Shown here: positions 37,480-49,775 of the stretch, piece by piece
Numbering within the stretch: the stretch's first letter is position 1
Layout of the letters: the number at the start of each line of letters is the position of its first letter
Made by a program: the position numbers and the translations under genes
Source: Epiperipatus broadwayi
Taxonomy: Eukaryota; Onychophora; Udeonychophora; Euonychophora; Peripatidae
Direction: 5' to 3'
Assembly: GCA_028023455.1 (NCBI GenBank)
Contig: JAQFVV010000042.1
Coordinates: 5,475,739-5,539,738 of the forward strand
Length of the DNA: 64,000 nt
The notes under the pieces: model-generated
What the model was told of the DNA's origin: nothing
The model's database searches: none
Seen by the model: only the letters and a program-made list of their open reading frames with translations

Positions 37480-37990
37480 AAGATGAAAACTTAATGGATA
37501 AAATGAATAAAATAATTAAAATCAGATGGTATGCTTTTGATGGAGATAATATTAAAAAAGTAAATATATCTATGTACTTAAAAAGAAAGGTTCTAATGTT
37601 TTGCCAATAATTACTTACGTTTATTTATGGATTTGAATTTGAACATTTAACGAAAAAAATTAATAAAAACAGCTTCAGACTAAACAGTGAAGTTTGAAGA
37701 TATATATTTAGTGAAATAAATGAATGAGAAGAAGAAAAAAATAGGTATTTACTAGTGTTATTCAAAATACTAAATGTCTGAAATAAAGCTGGCTAGACAA
37801 GTCACTAGAAAAGATAACAGATGAACACTTGAAATCTTAAAACTGGATCTCAAGATTTAAAAAACAGAAAAAAAATATTGCATGTGAAATGAATAAGAAA
37901 ATTTGATGAACTAATATGGAGAAGAGAAACGATAAGTTAGAAAAATATCAAACTCAAAAAACCATCATATGCAGAGAATTGATAATGATT
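37480..37990 (+). mobile_element. Very decayed RTE-type LINE fragment
   Basis: Weak but ordered matches to the RTE family: STYLKRKVL-like MYLKRKVLMF, FIYGFEFEHLTKKI, NKAGWTSH (for the WAGHIAR segment), LKTGSQDLKN, KFDELIWRRETIS and a final EN at the GATGAT-type end. There are many stops. Confidence 0.5.
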
Positions 37991-39569
37991 AAAAATGGAT
38001 AAATATAGAAAATTGTAAGATGTTCTGAAAATCAAAATAATTCAAGAATATGTGCAGTCATCTGCTAGATTAGTATATAAAATTTCATAGTGCAATTTTG
38101 GGACTTGGTTATTAAAAAACAAAGTTTTAGAAATGTGGAATTAAAAAAGAATACAAAAATTGACAAATGAGCATCATCATAAAGGTGCAGAAAATAAAAA
38201 GTAAAAAGTTATTTATTGAGAACATTATGAAATAGAAGAGAAATTGAGTTGGGCATATACTTAAAAACAGAGGAATTATAAAAATTAAAACTTGAAAGAG
38301 ATTAGAAAAAAACAACAAGAAAAATACTACATTCGATTTTCTTTTTAGTTTCTGCTTTTAATCACTGCATGAAGCTACTGGAATAACTCATCGATAAATT
38401 TGACATTGGGGAGGGGGGGTTTGGATTCTTATAAAAGTACATCATACTAAAAAAAAATACCAATTAATAGTAAATTATATATATATTTATTAAATCTTAT
38501 AGACAATATACTTGTATTTAAATATTAAATCTTATTAAGTATAAAATTACATATTTCATTTTTTTTTTTGTAATTTTCTTATTTGCCTTTCAAAACATAA
38601 AAAATAAGAATCAACTATCAAGTTTTAGAAAATACATTAGGAACGGACAACTTCATTGTAAATGACACATATATTCTTTTTTAATAAAGAAAAAGCATTA
38701 ATTTATCTATATCATAGTACAATAAAACAATGAACTGAGTTTGCAACAAAACAAATGACAAATAATTTTTTTTATTGTTTAGATTACAGCAAACATCCCA
38801 AAGAAAGGCTATAAAGAGATCCCGGTTTGCTACAGTTTTATTATCAAGGTAGCATATGTGATCCAGATGAGACTGTAATAATTCAGATGGTGTGGCTGTT
38901 ATCTTCTTCAGAATTTGGTTCCAATATCCATGAATGTTTAATCAGCCTGGGTGTTTACTCCATTGACTAACTCAACAGAATGCTTTTGATGGTTACCAAT
39001 AGTTTAGCTAATGTCTAGTTGCTGTCAAATATTTAATTTTTCAATGATGAACTGCTTACATGCATAAATATTCAATAAACAAAACTTTATTATTGTACAA
39101 GTCTAAATATATATTTATTTTGAGATTATTTTGTAAAAACTAAAAAAAAAAATCATATTATAGGAATATGCTTTATTTTCCAATCACGAACTATGAATAA
39201 TACTTGTTCAATTTTTGCTAACTATTTACGTTATAAGATTACTTTATAAAAAATTATTACAAAAAAAACTATTATTTTATTCAAATACAGATAAATGTTG
39301 TAAAAGTACAAGTCTGTATTAATTTTTAGATTATATAAAAATCTAGGTTTCACTATTTATGTCTTTAAATATGCATGAATGTTAAAAAAACGCACGGAAT
39401 CTTCAATTTATAGATTAATTATTCCAATATTGTTTCAAAAGCTGACACAGTTAAAAAGAAAAAACAAAATGGAGAATGTAATGTAGTCGGCATCTATACT
39501 GGCACTAAAAAATAGAAGAAAAAAGTTGACTGACAATCTTAACAAAATAGCTATAATCAAAAAACGTTA
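37991..39569. other. AT-rich non-coding stretch
   Basis: Nothing is recognised; poly-G/purine runs occur near 38402. Confidence 0.5.
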
Positions 39570-39728
39570 ACACTCCTCACTGATGAAAGTGACAAGCTAG
39601 AAACTAATCAGGGGATATTGGATGAGTAGACACCAGATGGATTTTATGCACAAACCTTTTTGCATCCATTGATTACTCTGGCTTGCACTGAGTGACACTA
39701 CTGTATGGAGAGTTTTGTTTGTTTTAAC
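39570..39728 (-). mobile_element. Fold-back element M1, truncated copy
   Basis: The core (CTCCTCACTGATGAAAG, GATATTGGATGAGTAG, GATTTTATGCACAAACC) and one arm (TGCATCCATTGATTACTCTG, CACTACTGTATGGAGAG) remain. The other arm and the tail are gone. It is the subfamily B arm type. Confidence 0.75.
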
Positions 39729-40909
39729 TTTTAATAAAACCTTTTGACAACTAATTAACAATGATGGTAGCTAATGAATATCAAATAGCTTTTGATTTTT
39801 TCCACTAATTTTAAAGTTAGAAAGACACTTTTAATATTTTTAATTTAAAGTCACTCTAAGATTTTTAATTTATACAGAAAATGTACACATAAAATCAGTA
39901 AATATTACCTGTACTTTTTTTCCAACAAATCTTATAGGAAATGATCAATTTTAATTTGTTTTTTTTTCCTCCAGATATTAAAATGTGTAATGCATGTCTA
40001 AAGTTGAGATGTTAGAACAAATTCTGTTAAGAGACTATCAAGAATAGACCATCTGCCACTAATGAACAATCAACCTTTATTGCAAAGAAATTATTCTACA
40101 ACTTAATAACTATCTAAAGCAGTAAAATTAGTATATATACAAATTAATAACATTTTTAAAAAGAATAAAAAGTGAGAAATGATCTTAAGCAAAGAGGAAG
40201 TTACAGGATTATTGAGGCTTGGAGAAAATAACTTGGAATTAAAATGTTAATGATCTAATAGGCTCTATGGTGTCTTCCAAAATTTCTCAGATTTTTTCTT
40301 TTTTAATTATCTTCCTTCTCTTTCTCCACACTGCCTATTTTAATATTTTTGAAATCTTTTCTGAGAAATAAAATATAATGAACTACATCTAAATTGCTTC
40401 TGAGAGATGGTGCAATAGTGAGTGTGCTCAATAGACAATTATTTTTTTAACTAATAATCAAACCTGATATAAATATAAAGAATCAAAAATCTTTTCATAG
40501 TCAAACAGCATAGACACCATTTGATAGGCTTAAATAAATATTTACTACTTTAAAAAAAGTTTTTAATCAATTCAACTTGCTATTAACTTATGGTTGTGAA
40601 AAGAAAACTTAAAATTCAAAAATAAAACAAGTCTATAAATAATACAAATAAGTATAGAAAAAAAATGTGATAAGAATAACAAGGAAAGATTAAAAACAAA
40701 ATGAAAGAGTTGAAGCTAGAAGTTATGATAATTAATGGATGAAGTAAATAATATTTCAGCATGCATACATATAGCAACCATTTATAAATGAGAATGCCCA
40801 TTTCAACTCAAAGAAAAGAGGAAGTCTAGATACAAAAATTGCCCTAGAAATGAATTTTGCTATGTACTACATGAACAATCTGTGAATCATAAACACATCC
40901 ATAGATAGT

Positions 40910-41790
40910 CCCAGTTTCTATTTATCTAATATTTTGTGATGTTGTCTTTTAATTTCCTTAGCAGTAAACTTATCTTTCTGAAATACTTCAATATCATATC
41001 TAATTGTAGCTCTCCAATGTATTATATTCTCTCCCATATCTTCCCAACGGAAACAATCAATATTACACATTTGAAAAATGTTTTGAGATAATCCTTATAA
41101 TATACAGGGTCTACCTTTTTCATAAAACCACATTCAAGTTCATCATAAAACACCCTTTTAGGAAGTCTTACATTGTTCATTTTACATATCCAATCCAATG
41201 AAGATGTGATTTTACAATATAGGACTTTATAATATTACATCCAGAAAGTTTAAGAACATTTTGATTGTTTTATGATTTCGATATTGCATTTTAAAAATTT
41301 TACAAACCATTCTTAAATTAAACTTTTCTAATGCCTTCATGTTATGTTAATATAATGTTCAAGTCTCACTTCCATTCAATAAATTAAAATATCTCTATAA
41401 ATAGCTTAGTTGCAATAGTTATTTTACTGTGATAAAATACACTCGTTGTTTAACTTGTTAGCAGCTCATTGGAATCTGGATCAACATCAAAATCCAACCT
41501 TCTACTTATAAAACTACCAAAGTATTTATACTGGTTTATATTTTTTCAAGGTGAACCATACAAACCAAAACTTGCCGAGGATTTTTCTTTCATCAATGAC
41601 TGACAGAACTTGAATTTTTGAACATTAATTACTAAATCAAAGTCTTTGAATGTTGCATTCAAAACCTTTAAGTACATTCTGTAAATTGTCTTTTGAACTT
41701 GTAAAAACAGCACAACCATCGGCATATTATAAATCCAGAATCCAAGAAGATGAGAAGTTCTTGTTTTTGCTTTTAATTGATCCAAATTAA
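40910..41790 (-). mobile_element. Decayed LINE (family L3), RT end and C-terminus
   Basis: On the minus strand a 79-codon open segment (41785-41546) contains FKDFDLVINVQKFKFCQSLM, matching the F..FGLTI..KKTEV block after the ADD motif. Further along come YRDILIY and MEVRLEHYINMT. Near 41200 is MNNVRLPKRVFYDELECGF followed by KDYLKT, the C-terminal RLPK..FYGEL...KRFKD signature of a widespread invertebrate LINE family. Numerous stops are present. The same family is at 50826. Confidence 0.6.
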
Positions 41791-44700
41791 AAATTCCACC
41801 AACAAACTTGTATCACATCTTAATGTCTGTTTCATAAAGCCACCTATAAACAAATCCAAAGATAACTCATTTCAAATAATGCCATAAGCCATCATTTTAA
41901 CTACAGAGCAGTAGAAGGTACTCTTGGAAGGGCATTGTTTATTGGTTGTTTACAATTGACTTTCATATTTGAAAATCATTCTACTATCTACCACCTGTAC
42001 AGCTCATTGATAGCCTTAGCACAACATCCAATATATGAAAGATTATATATTTAACAACCGTTTAAAAATATTAATGAGTAAATATATTTATTTATATAGC
42101 CCTTAAATTCCATTCTAAAATTTTCTATTTGTTTATCTCCATTCTTCCTCCACAGAAATGAACTTTGACTTCTTTTAAATTTGAGAGTCAGATGGTCTGG
42201 GCCAACTGATGAAGATCATCGAAATATATCTTGAGGATATTTACCTTTTTCCTGATATTTTTAATCATTTGTCTGAAGGAGAGTCATATTTAGCAGATTT
42301 TCAAATATATATATATATTTAAATAATCTATCTTCTGATTAACATATGTAATTGCTTGGATATTATTTTCTATCCATTTAAATTCCTCTCTTGATGTATC
42401 ACTTTGTTTACAAAATTTTATTTCCTTTTTTTTTTAAATAAAAATATGACCGATAATATTCTTTTTCCTATTTTTTTTAACTTACTCTTAGAGCTTGTTT
42501 AGTTTCTTATTTTGATAAATATTCATTTTATAATTTAAAATAAACTCTAATTATTCTGTACACATTTGAAAAAGTAAATTGCACTATCAACCAGTCGAAT
42601 CTAGTTTTCCTATTTCGCAAAAGCTACATTAACCTTTTAACTTATTTTTTAAATGTTGTCAGTTTTAACATTTTCAACTTATGTTAACCTATAATGTAAT
42701 ATTTTTAAAAAATTCTTTAAAAATAACCTTATTTAGAGATTACATTTTTTAAAAAAAAAGTTTATACTATTATCGTTAATATGCAATATATTCAAGAATA
42801 GTTAAATTATTAGGAAATAAACTGACTCCCAGACCCGTATTAGCAACCTCCATATCCACGATTCAATAATACTAAAAGCAGTAATAAAAATTAATCAAAA
42901 CAAAAAATATTATATATTTTAATTTTTCATTCATAAAGCGGAGTATACGTTTATATATGTATTGAAAATACACTTGTATAATCTATGAACTTCAATATCT
43001 ATAACACAATTAGAACCAGATATCATGGATAGGGAGCCCAGGGATGATACTATAGATTAATCATTAATGATACTTTCTATATTTTTCTTAGTACAATAAA
43101 ATGCGAAACAAACAAGGAAACATGATAATCAGTGATAAAATGCCAGGAAAGTAGATTGTTTTTCTCAGGTTATAAAAAGGCCAAACCAAATGGCTGAAGT
43201 TGGAATAAAAAATAAGAAATGTATTGGAAAGAGAATTAGTAAGAATAGAAAGTTGTTATTTTGTGCCAAATTAAAGTTGTATTTTAAAAAAAGGACTTAA
43301 ATATTTGCTTGAAGTATAATTTCATATGAAACAAATATTGGAATGATTAAAAAAAAGAAAAAAATATGAAAACTAAAAAAGGTTAAGTTAAAAGAATAAA
43401 GATTAGCACATTAAAATTGTATGACAAAAAGAGTGTTTATTGAAAAAAAATTATAAAAAAAAAAAATGGAATGAAAAATATATACAAAGATTGAAAAGTT
43501 ATGAAAGATATTTTGAAAGAAGAGAAGGTAAAAAAAACTGATTAATGATCTTGAAAAAAAGTAGTTTGAAATGCAATACAAGAGCAAAAAAAAACCAAAA
43601 ACAATGAAAATGATTGAGTTAACTAAAGGAATTGTTCATTTAAAAAATAAACAAATATTGGAGCAGACAAAGAGATATGATAGTCAAAATGATAGTTTCC
43701 AATTGCACACTCTATTAACCCAATTTGCCTTTTCTGGATAAGAAAGTGCATACATATGTCAAAGTTAATTCTCAATTTCCTCCTCTGCTAGATAAGTAAA
43801 GGTAAAATACGTATATAAGCTATAAAAACATTCTTTAACAAATCAATAAAAAATCGAGATAAATCCAAATCGAAAGTAACAACAAAAGGCACACATAAAA
43901 TATAAAAGACACCACCCATGAGCTCTCATTTCACAGATGCCTTTAATAAAAACCATTTAAACTAATAAATGCCATATTTCTTATTAAAATTTTAATTTGA
44001 TGATAAAAAAAAAAACAATGTAAATCTTTTCCATTTGTTTAAAAAAAAATCATTTGCTCATTCTTTGATGATACACATAAAGATTAATAAACCACTTACA
44101 TGATGAACTTATAATCAAAACAATTATCTATCAATAGAAAGATGCCATGGCACAGCTTTGCATTAAGAAACAAAATATCACCACATCAAGAGGACATCAT
44201 CTATAAAATTTCTTGAAGCAGTTTAGCTCAAAAGTAAAAACAAAAATTCAATAACTAAAGTTTCTTAGATTAATTCTAATTGAGACATTGGTTAATACTT
44301 TAATAAAACTCAGCCTATTACTTAAAAGCTCATATTTAATTGTATCTGAGAAATATAACTGCTATCGAAGCACCATGTATACCTACTAGTGAACTATGGA
44401 CTATTAATCTGGAAACTTATTGCTGTTATTTCAAAGGTTTGATTGCTCTAGATATTTGATATGTATAGGTAATATTTTGAAATAATATGAATCATAAAAA
44501 TAACAAATCAGCAAGTAATTTTTAATTGAACACAATTACAGCAATTTCATCCATGAGATCATTTGTGTTGCAACTTTCCAATGGATATAAAGTATCTTGT
44601 GAAATTCAATTTCATCTCAATATTTCCCAGCATATAATCCAAAACTAAGATATTTTTGATTTTAAAAAAAGATTAAAATTGCTTCATTTAATCCAGAAGA

Positions 44701-46365
44701 CCATTAAAGAAAAGTTTTTTTACCAATCTATTTAATTAATATAACACACAAACCAAGATAAAACAATAAATATAACTAAAAAATCACTGGTACAACAAAC
44801 TTGATTAAGACTCATGCATATTAATGGAGCTTGGATCTTGGTTTGTTGTCTACTATTTATAACATTCAAAAGATAGATTATTATTGGTTCACAGTGGTCA
44901 ATATCCAGTTCAATGCACGTGTTACCAGGGCTGATTCTGTCTTGCGATAAATTACCTTACTTGTTACTGTATAAGCAAATATACAAGATATACATAGTGA
45001 ATATAAATGATGAAATTTAATTAACTTGAAAATCAACAACACCCCCACCAACAACAATAATCAATAATGATGATGGTTATAATAATAATAATAATAGCTA
45101 TAGTGATAAAAACCCTAAGATTATTACTACAAAATATTATGTATTATTCAACTGATTAAAAAAAAAACCTTACTAAAATATATCTTTAAAAAATTCATGA
45201 TGCTAAATGACAAGGAATAAATTCACTACAGGATCTCAATTGCACCTTGCAAACTTCTTTTTGTGAATATCCATAAGCTCCAACTATTCAATAAATCTAA
45301 AATATTATTATCTCTTCTGTTAGGAAAAAATACTTTGTCATTTTAGACCAGAAGATATGAAAATATTACTTTTTATATAAAAGGCTATTTTTGATAGAAA
45401 AATGTTTATCAGTTTTTGTTCATAATGCACTGAAGATTTTGTAGAATAAAAATAAAATGTTCAAGTGGTCTGCTGCTTAAAAAATTACATGGTGTTCAAG
45501 AATGAAAATAATGGATTGAGAACAGCAGATCCACTCAAAATTGACTGAACTGAGATTTGTTTTTTTTACTTTTTTCAGGATTAAACTCTTGGATTTGTCC
45601 CTTTGCCATTACATTAAAAAGCAAAAAGTGTTATATTTTAAAAAAATCTTCAGCGATTTGAAAAAAATTTGCAACTCTGTTTTGAATTTGAACTCTATGG
45701 TTAACCAAGATGCTATGTGGCCTTTATTCAATATTTAATTAGTTAAAGCCTAACACTTGTTTAAAAAAGCAGTTGAATCATAAACAAAACAAAAATAACT
45801 TTTTTAAATAATCCATTGCACGCAGAATGAATGAATTTGTATCATGAGAATGAAGTATAAGTTGGGAGAAGGGTTTGTAAATAATCCTGAATCATTGATT
45901 AATATGATTTTTATATAAATACCAACAACTCACGTAACTATTTGTAAACCAAAAGACCATGTACACACAAAGCATTTTCTAACTATTAAGGCAAAGAAAT
46001 TGGAAAAAAAAATCATATAAACAAAAGGTTAAAAAATAAAGTATAAGATAGAAGAACCCATCAGAAATTTTTAATTTATGGATAGTTATAGAATTTAGAA
46101 GTTTGACATTAAATTAAAACACAGAAACAAATGACAGCAAAATCATGAGAATAGCAACAAATAAAATATTGATTGCAAAATTATAATCATAAAACTAAAA
46201 AAAAAAAAATTTCCCAAATAATTTTTGCCCAATAAGTAACTTGATGAAAGTCTTTAAAAATGGAACTGAAAATTCTAATATGATACAATTAAATTTGCAT
46301 GCTCTTCAATTTTTGTACAAAATTTGATTTATTAAAAAAGCATTTGAAACAATATTGGCATAAAG
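41791..46365. other. AT-rich non-coding stretch
   Basis: No gene or clear element is recognised over about 4.5 kb. An AAT microsatellite lies near 45078. Long A runs and purine-rich plus-strand sequence occur at about 43200-43700. Confidence 0.5.
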
Positions 46366-47441
46366 AATATTCAGTAAAAATGACTTTTAGCAGCCAAAAC
46401 TTTTCGCCCTCTATTTTAAAAATTTGAACTATATTTTGTTTTTAACCTACCTGCAGGAATTTGCATTTATTTTTAAAAAAATTGAACTATATTTTATTCG
46501 TACTATGTAATTGTAAAGTATATCTAACTATAAATGTATTTTTTACATGAAGGTTAATAAAAATAAATAAAAAAACTTACATTTTTATGTGCAATTTTGC
46601 TAGGTTATGAACTATTAAATATTAACATTCACATGTGGCAAAACTTAAGATAATTTGCCAATGCACTTTATTGTTCGTGAGACTGATATTAACGAATGAG
46701 TGGTCATAGATTGGTGTCATTTTTGCCGGGAAGAATGTGCTACATATTTTAACAGAAATCCAGCACTTATCGGCAGATTTGATGACAACAGCAAACCACG
46801 GATAGTGAACATCAATGAGTTGTATTTCTTTCACCAAAAACACCATAGGGGGTAATGAGAGAAGGCCATTGGGTGTTCGGTGGGATAGAGAGAAGCTTAA
46901 AAAAGTGTTTTTTTTAACAGAAATTTAAGATAAATCAGCTGCCACTCTGGAACTGCTCATACAGCAACACATTTTACCTGGTATGCATATAATCACTGAC
47001 GGCTGGCATGCATATAGGTATATAAGCAGTCTAAATAATGATATATAGCTTCACTCTGTCTTCGTCCACCAAGACAACTTTGTTGACCTGGACAACAAAT
47101 TTATCCACACTAATAATGTGGAAAATATGTGGAAAGCATAAGCTAAAATAACAATTTGGTACCAGCAGAGCTTTGTTTTCATCCTACCTGCAGCAATTTG
47201 CATTTAGGGGTATGCACGAAGATACCACCATTTTCGGGAATTTCCTCATGTGCATAGCTCAAAACTATGCATAAAAATTTTAAGTTTTTTAAAAAAATTT
47301 TTTGTTAACCTTCGTCTAAAAAATACAGTTATAGTTAGATATACTTTACAATTACATAATACGAATAAAATATAGTTCAATTTTTTAAAAATAGAGGGCG
47401 AAAAGTTGTGGCTGCTAAAAGTCAGTTTTACCAAATATTCC
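46366..47441 (+). mobile_element. Merlin/IS1595-like DNA transposon with long terminal inverted repeats
   Basis: The ends are inverted copies of about 230-250 bp. The left one contains GACTTTTAGCAGCC, TTTTCGCCCTCTATTTT, TGTAATTGTAAAGTATATC and GAAGGTTAA; the right one carries the complements (GAGGGCGAAAAGTTGTGG and others). The two arms are visibly similar but have diverged. Flanking CATAAAG and CATAAGT may be worn target duplications. Between the arms is a broken transposase. The element is about 1.08 kb, small for a single-gene transposon of this group. Confidence 0.85.
46722..47215 (+). pseudogene. Merlin/IS1595-like (ISXO2-type) transposase, broken
   Basis: A DDE transposase of this group cuts and pastes its element in the nucleus. 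Segments on the plus strand, in order, are FCREECATYFNRNPALIGRF, DDNSKPRIVNINELYFFHQK, then after a frame change PLGVRWDREKLKKVFFLTEI (or GHWVFGGIE in the neighbouring frame). Next come KSAATLELLIQQHILPGMHI, ITDGWHAY, HSVFVHQDNFVDLDNKFIHT, NNVENMWK and SYLQQFAF. The second Asp (47000 region, TDGW) and the Glu (47121-47123, NNVENMW) are present. The first catalytic position, normally Asp in a VEIDES-like motif, reads Asn (VNINEL, codon 46814-46816). Stops and frameshifts occur near 46853 and 46927. It cannot make an active enzyme. Confidence 0.85.
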
Positions 47442-47650
47442 ATAAGTTCCATTTTATTTATGAAACCATAAAGGTATGCTAGGGTAATAAACTAACCACA
47501 ATGCCATAATAATTATGAACTGTTTATGACAATTATGCAGAATACAAACTAAAACTGATAGCAAAAATGGAAATTGCTTTTGAGATGAATATTCAAAGAT
47601 AATACTGAATATATTGTTTTCCTGAAGGTTTGTGATGATGATGTTTTAAT

Positions 47651-47917
47651 TGTATTGGACTATTTCCATCATCTAATATGAGTATTGAATGTCTTTGGAA
47701 AAATTTAACTTTATTTAAATATTCCAAATACATTCAACTGTTAGTAATAGCATACCAAACAGGTTAGTATATGTTTAACATTTCGAGAGGTATATTATTC
47801 TCCCCTCTTCTTCGGGTACCACTGGCCTGACCAGTGACAGTACTAGCATGGGATTCGAACCTGGATCCTTAGATTCTTGAGTACTGAATTTTTAAGATAA
47901 CATTCTAATCAACTGCC
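47651..47917 (-). mobile_element. tRNA-derived SINE, family S2, left member of a head-to-head pair
   Basis: On the minus strand the shortened head GGCAGTTGATTAGAATG has lost part of the A box. The B box is GGTTCGAATCCC, followed by body CACTGGTCAGGCCAGTGG, GAGGGGAGAATAATA and the tail GATGATGGAAATAGTCC. Confidence 0.85.
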
Positions 47918-47920
47918 TTT

Positions 47921-48166
47921 GGCAGGATGGCTCAGTTTATGTTACCTTAAAAATTCACTACTCAAGAATCTAAGGGTCCACGTTTGAATCCCATGCTAGT
48001 ACTGTCACTGGTCAGGTCAGCAACACCTGAAACACTGTGCATACACTAACCTGTTTGACATGCTATTACTAGCAGTTGAATGTATTTGGAATATTTAAAT
48101 AAAGTTAAATTTTTCTAGACATTCAATAACCATATTAGATGATGGAAATAGTACAATATAAAAATA
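47921..48166 (+). mobile_element. tRNA-derived SINE, family S2, right member of a head-to-head pair
   Basis: It starts GGCAGGATGGCTCAGTTTA three bases after the end of its inverted partner. The B box is CGTTTGAATCCC. The body is GTCACTGGTCAGGTCAGCAA; part of the GAGGGGAGACTAATACC block is deleted. The tail is GATGATGGAAATAGTAC. Confidence 0.85.
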
Positions 48167-48209
48167 CTATAGGGATATATGTTTATATATCTTTTGCTCT
48201 AAGAAAAGT

Positions 48210-48295
48210 GTGTTGTGGCATAGTGATTAGCATATTCTCCTTCTTTGCTCTTGACCCAGTGCTTGCATTGGGTTTAAATAAAATTTGGAATTTTT
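48210..48295 (+). mobile_element. tRNA-derived SINE head, family S3 (worn)
   Basis: GTTGTGGCATAGTGATTAGC is an A-box-like start. About 45 nt later GGGTTTAAATAAA is a decayed B box. It lies 45 bp beyond the S2 pair. It resembles the head at 19418. Confidence 0.5.
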
Positions 48296-49165
48296 TTCTT
48301 GTTTCAATAAATTTAAATGAGTATTCAATTAAGAAATAGCTACAGTAAAACAAAGATGAAAAAACTCATAAAAAATATATCCATTACTATTTTACTTTAA
48401 GAGGCTGTTATAAATGCCTTATCCCTGAAGCAATGATTATTTGAAGATTGTTTATCTTATAATATACACCCTTAATTGCTTTATGAAATTAATTTTAAAA
48501 TAGTACATTAAAATAAAAATCAATACTGAAGAGTCAATTATTTTTATCTATAAAGTATTTTTTGAAGTCTATATAGTTATTAAATCATTTTATTAAATAT
48601 TCTCTATTATTCAAGTTCTTAAAAAAATACTTTGATATTTAAAAAAAAAAAAATTCTAAAATCCAATAAATTTAATGCAAAAAGCAAATATAATTAAATT
48701 TGAAAATGTCAAGCTAACATCAGTATTGATTACAAAATACTTGCTAGTTAAACCCCCCTCTCACCAAACTGAAATATTGATCACGCCAGGTAAAATGTTT
48801 TCACTTGCAGCAATTTCAATATAAAAGTATAGTATAAATTTCCTGCTAACTATATGCAATTTTAAAAAATAGTTGAGCTTACAACATCAGCAATATTTCT
48901 TTTTCACTGTTCTGCTCAATTTTCCAAAAAGATAAGTCATCATAGTTTATGTAGAGAATTAGACATTACACCCTTGACCTGAAGCAAGCTGGAGGATTCA
49001 AAGAATTTCAAGATCTTCGTTGGCTGACATCCAAAATAACTAACTATTCATTCAATATTGTTCTATAATTTGATTATTATATAGTTTTAGCTAAAAGGCC
49101 ATGGCTCCAGGACAATTGGATTTGGTCAAATAAATGCTAATCCCAATGCAAACTTTATCATAGAT

Positions 49166-49594
49166 CAGGGGTGGGCAATTGTTTTGGCTCGAAGGCCACA
49201 GAGGTTGGCAGAGAGCCACTTTGTGGAAGTGAAGGGCCACATCTTTTTTCATGACATAATAAACACACTGCTTTATTCTCTGTATTGCCAAAGAAATATT
49301 TGTTTGTCCATTCTTCATTAAACACACAACATTCATCACCGATTTTACATTTTTTCGGAGGGTTCATAGTTTCACTAAAGTTGTAAATGTATTTATTTGC
49401 TAATGCAAAGACAAAGTTGAAATTAACCAGATAACAGGAAAAGCACCACATTGTACCTATACTGCACATGTGTATTGATGTGGCCATCCTAGTGGAAAAT
49501 ACGAGATGAATCTTCGGTCACACACAGGAAAGAAATCTCAGTTCAATGTGGATTTTTCTGATTGTCTTGGCGGGCCGCCATTTGCCCACCCCTG
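49166..49594 (-). mobile_element. Short non-autonomous hAT element with target duplications
   Basis: The ends are an exact 13-bp inverted repeat CAGGGGTGGGCAA (49166-49178; complement at 49582-49594). Flanking 8-mers are TCATAGAT (49158-49165) and CCATAGAT (49595-49602), differing at one base, as expected for hAT insertion. The sub-ends carry GAAGGCCAC and GCGGGCCGCC. It is 429 bp long, an internal-deletion derivative that still carries the start of a transposase. Confidence 0.92.
49242..49366 (-). pseudogene. N-terminal BED-like zinc-finger start of a hAT transposase
   Basis: From an ATG at 49366 the minus strand reads MNPPKKCKIGDECCVFNEEW, then TNKYFFGNTENKAVCLLCHE. This is the F.EEW...YFF.....KAVCLIC opening of hAT transposases of the GTF2IRD2/ZBED type. 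The His part of the finger and all of the catalytic domain are missing: reading passes straight into the subterminal sequence (GPSLPQSGSLPTS). An ancient deletion joined codon-rich 5' sequence to the 3' terminus. It is not functional as a transposase. Confidence 0.85.
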
Positions 49595-49679
49595 CCATAG
49601 ATGAAAGGTATCATAGTTTATACTTATCTTTATATCTTTTAAATATACAAATATGTATAAATATGTGTGCATAAGTAAC

Positions 49680-49775
49680 ACCATCATCATCATTTTCAAC
49701 TATTATCAATCCACTGCAGAATGAAGATCTCTCCAAGTTTAATCCAGTTTCTGTTCTGTGGAAGGATTGACATCG
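49680..49775 (-). mobile_element. RTE-type LINE, 3' stub
   Basis: CATCATCATCATTTTC, CAATCCACTGCAGAATGAAG and CTCTCCAAGTTTAATCCAG are the complement of the RTE 3' end (LNLER...CSG), as in the 25 kb copy. Only about 95 bp are recognisable. Confidence 0.75.

Noticed and set aside
44280-44330. Minus-strand reading VLTNVS, similar to the LIVTNV of the RCAN N-terminal exon
   Set aside because: The flanking codons do not continue the RCAN sequence and no splice sites fit; chance match.
46622-46846. 74-codon open frame, minus strand
   Set aside because: Antisense to the Merlin-type transposase, whose motifs are on the plus strand.
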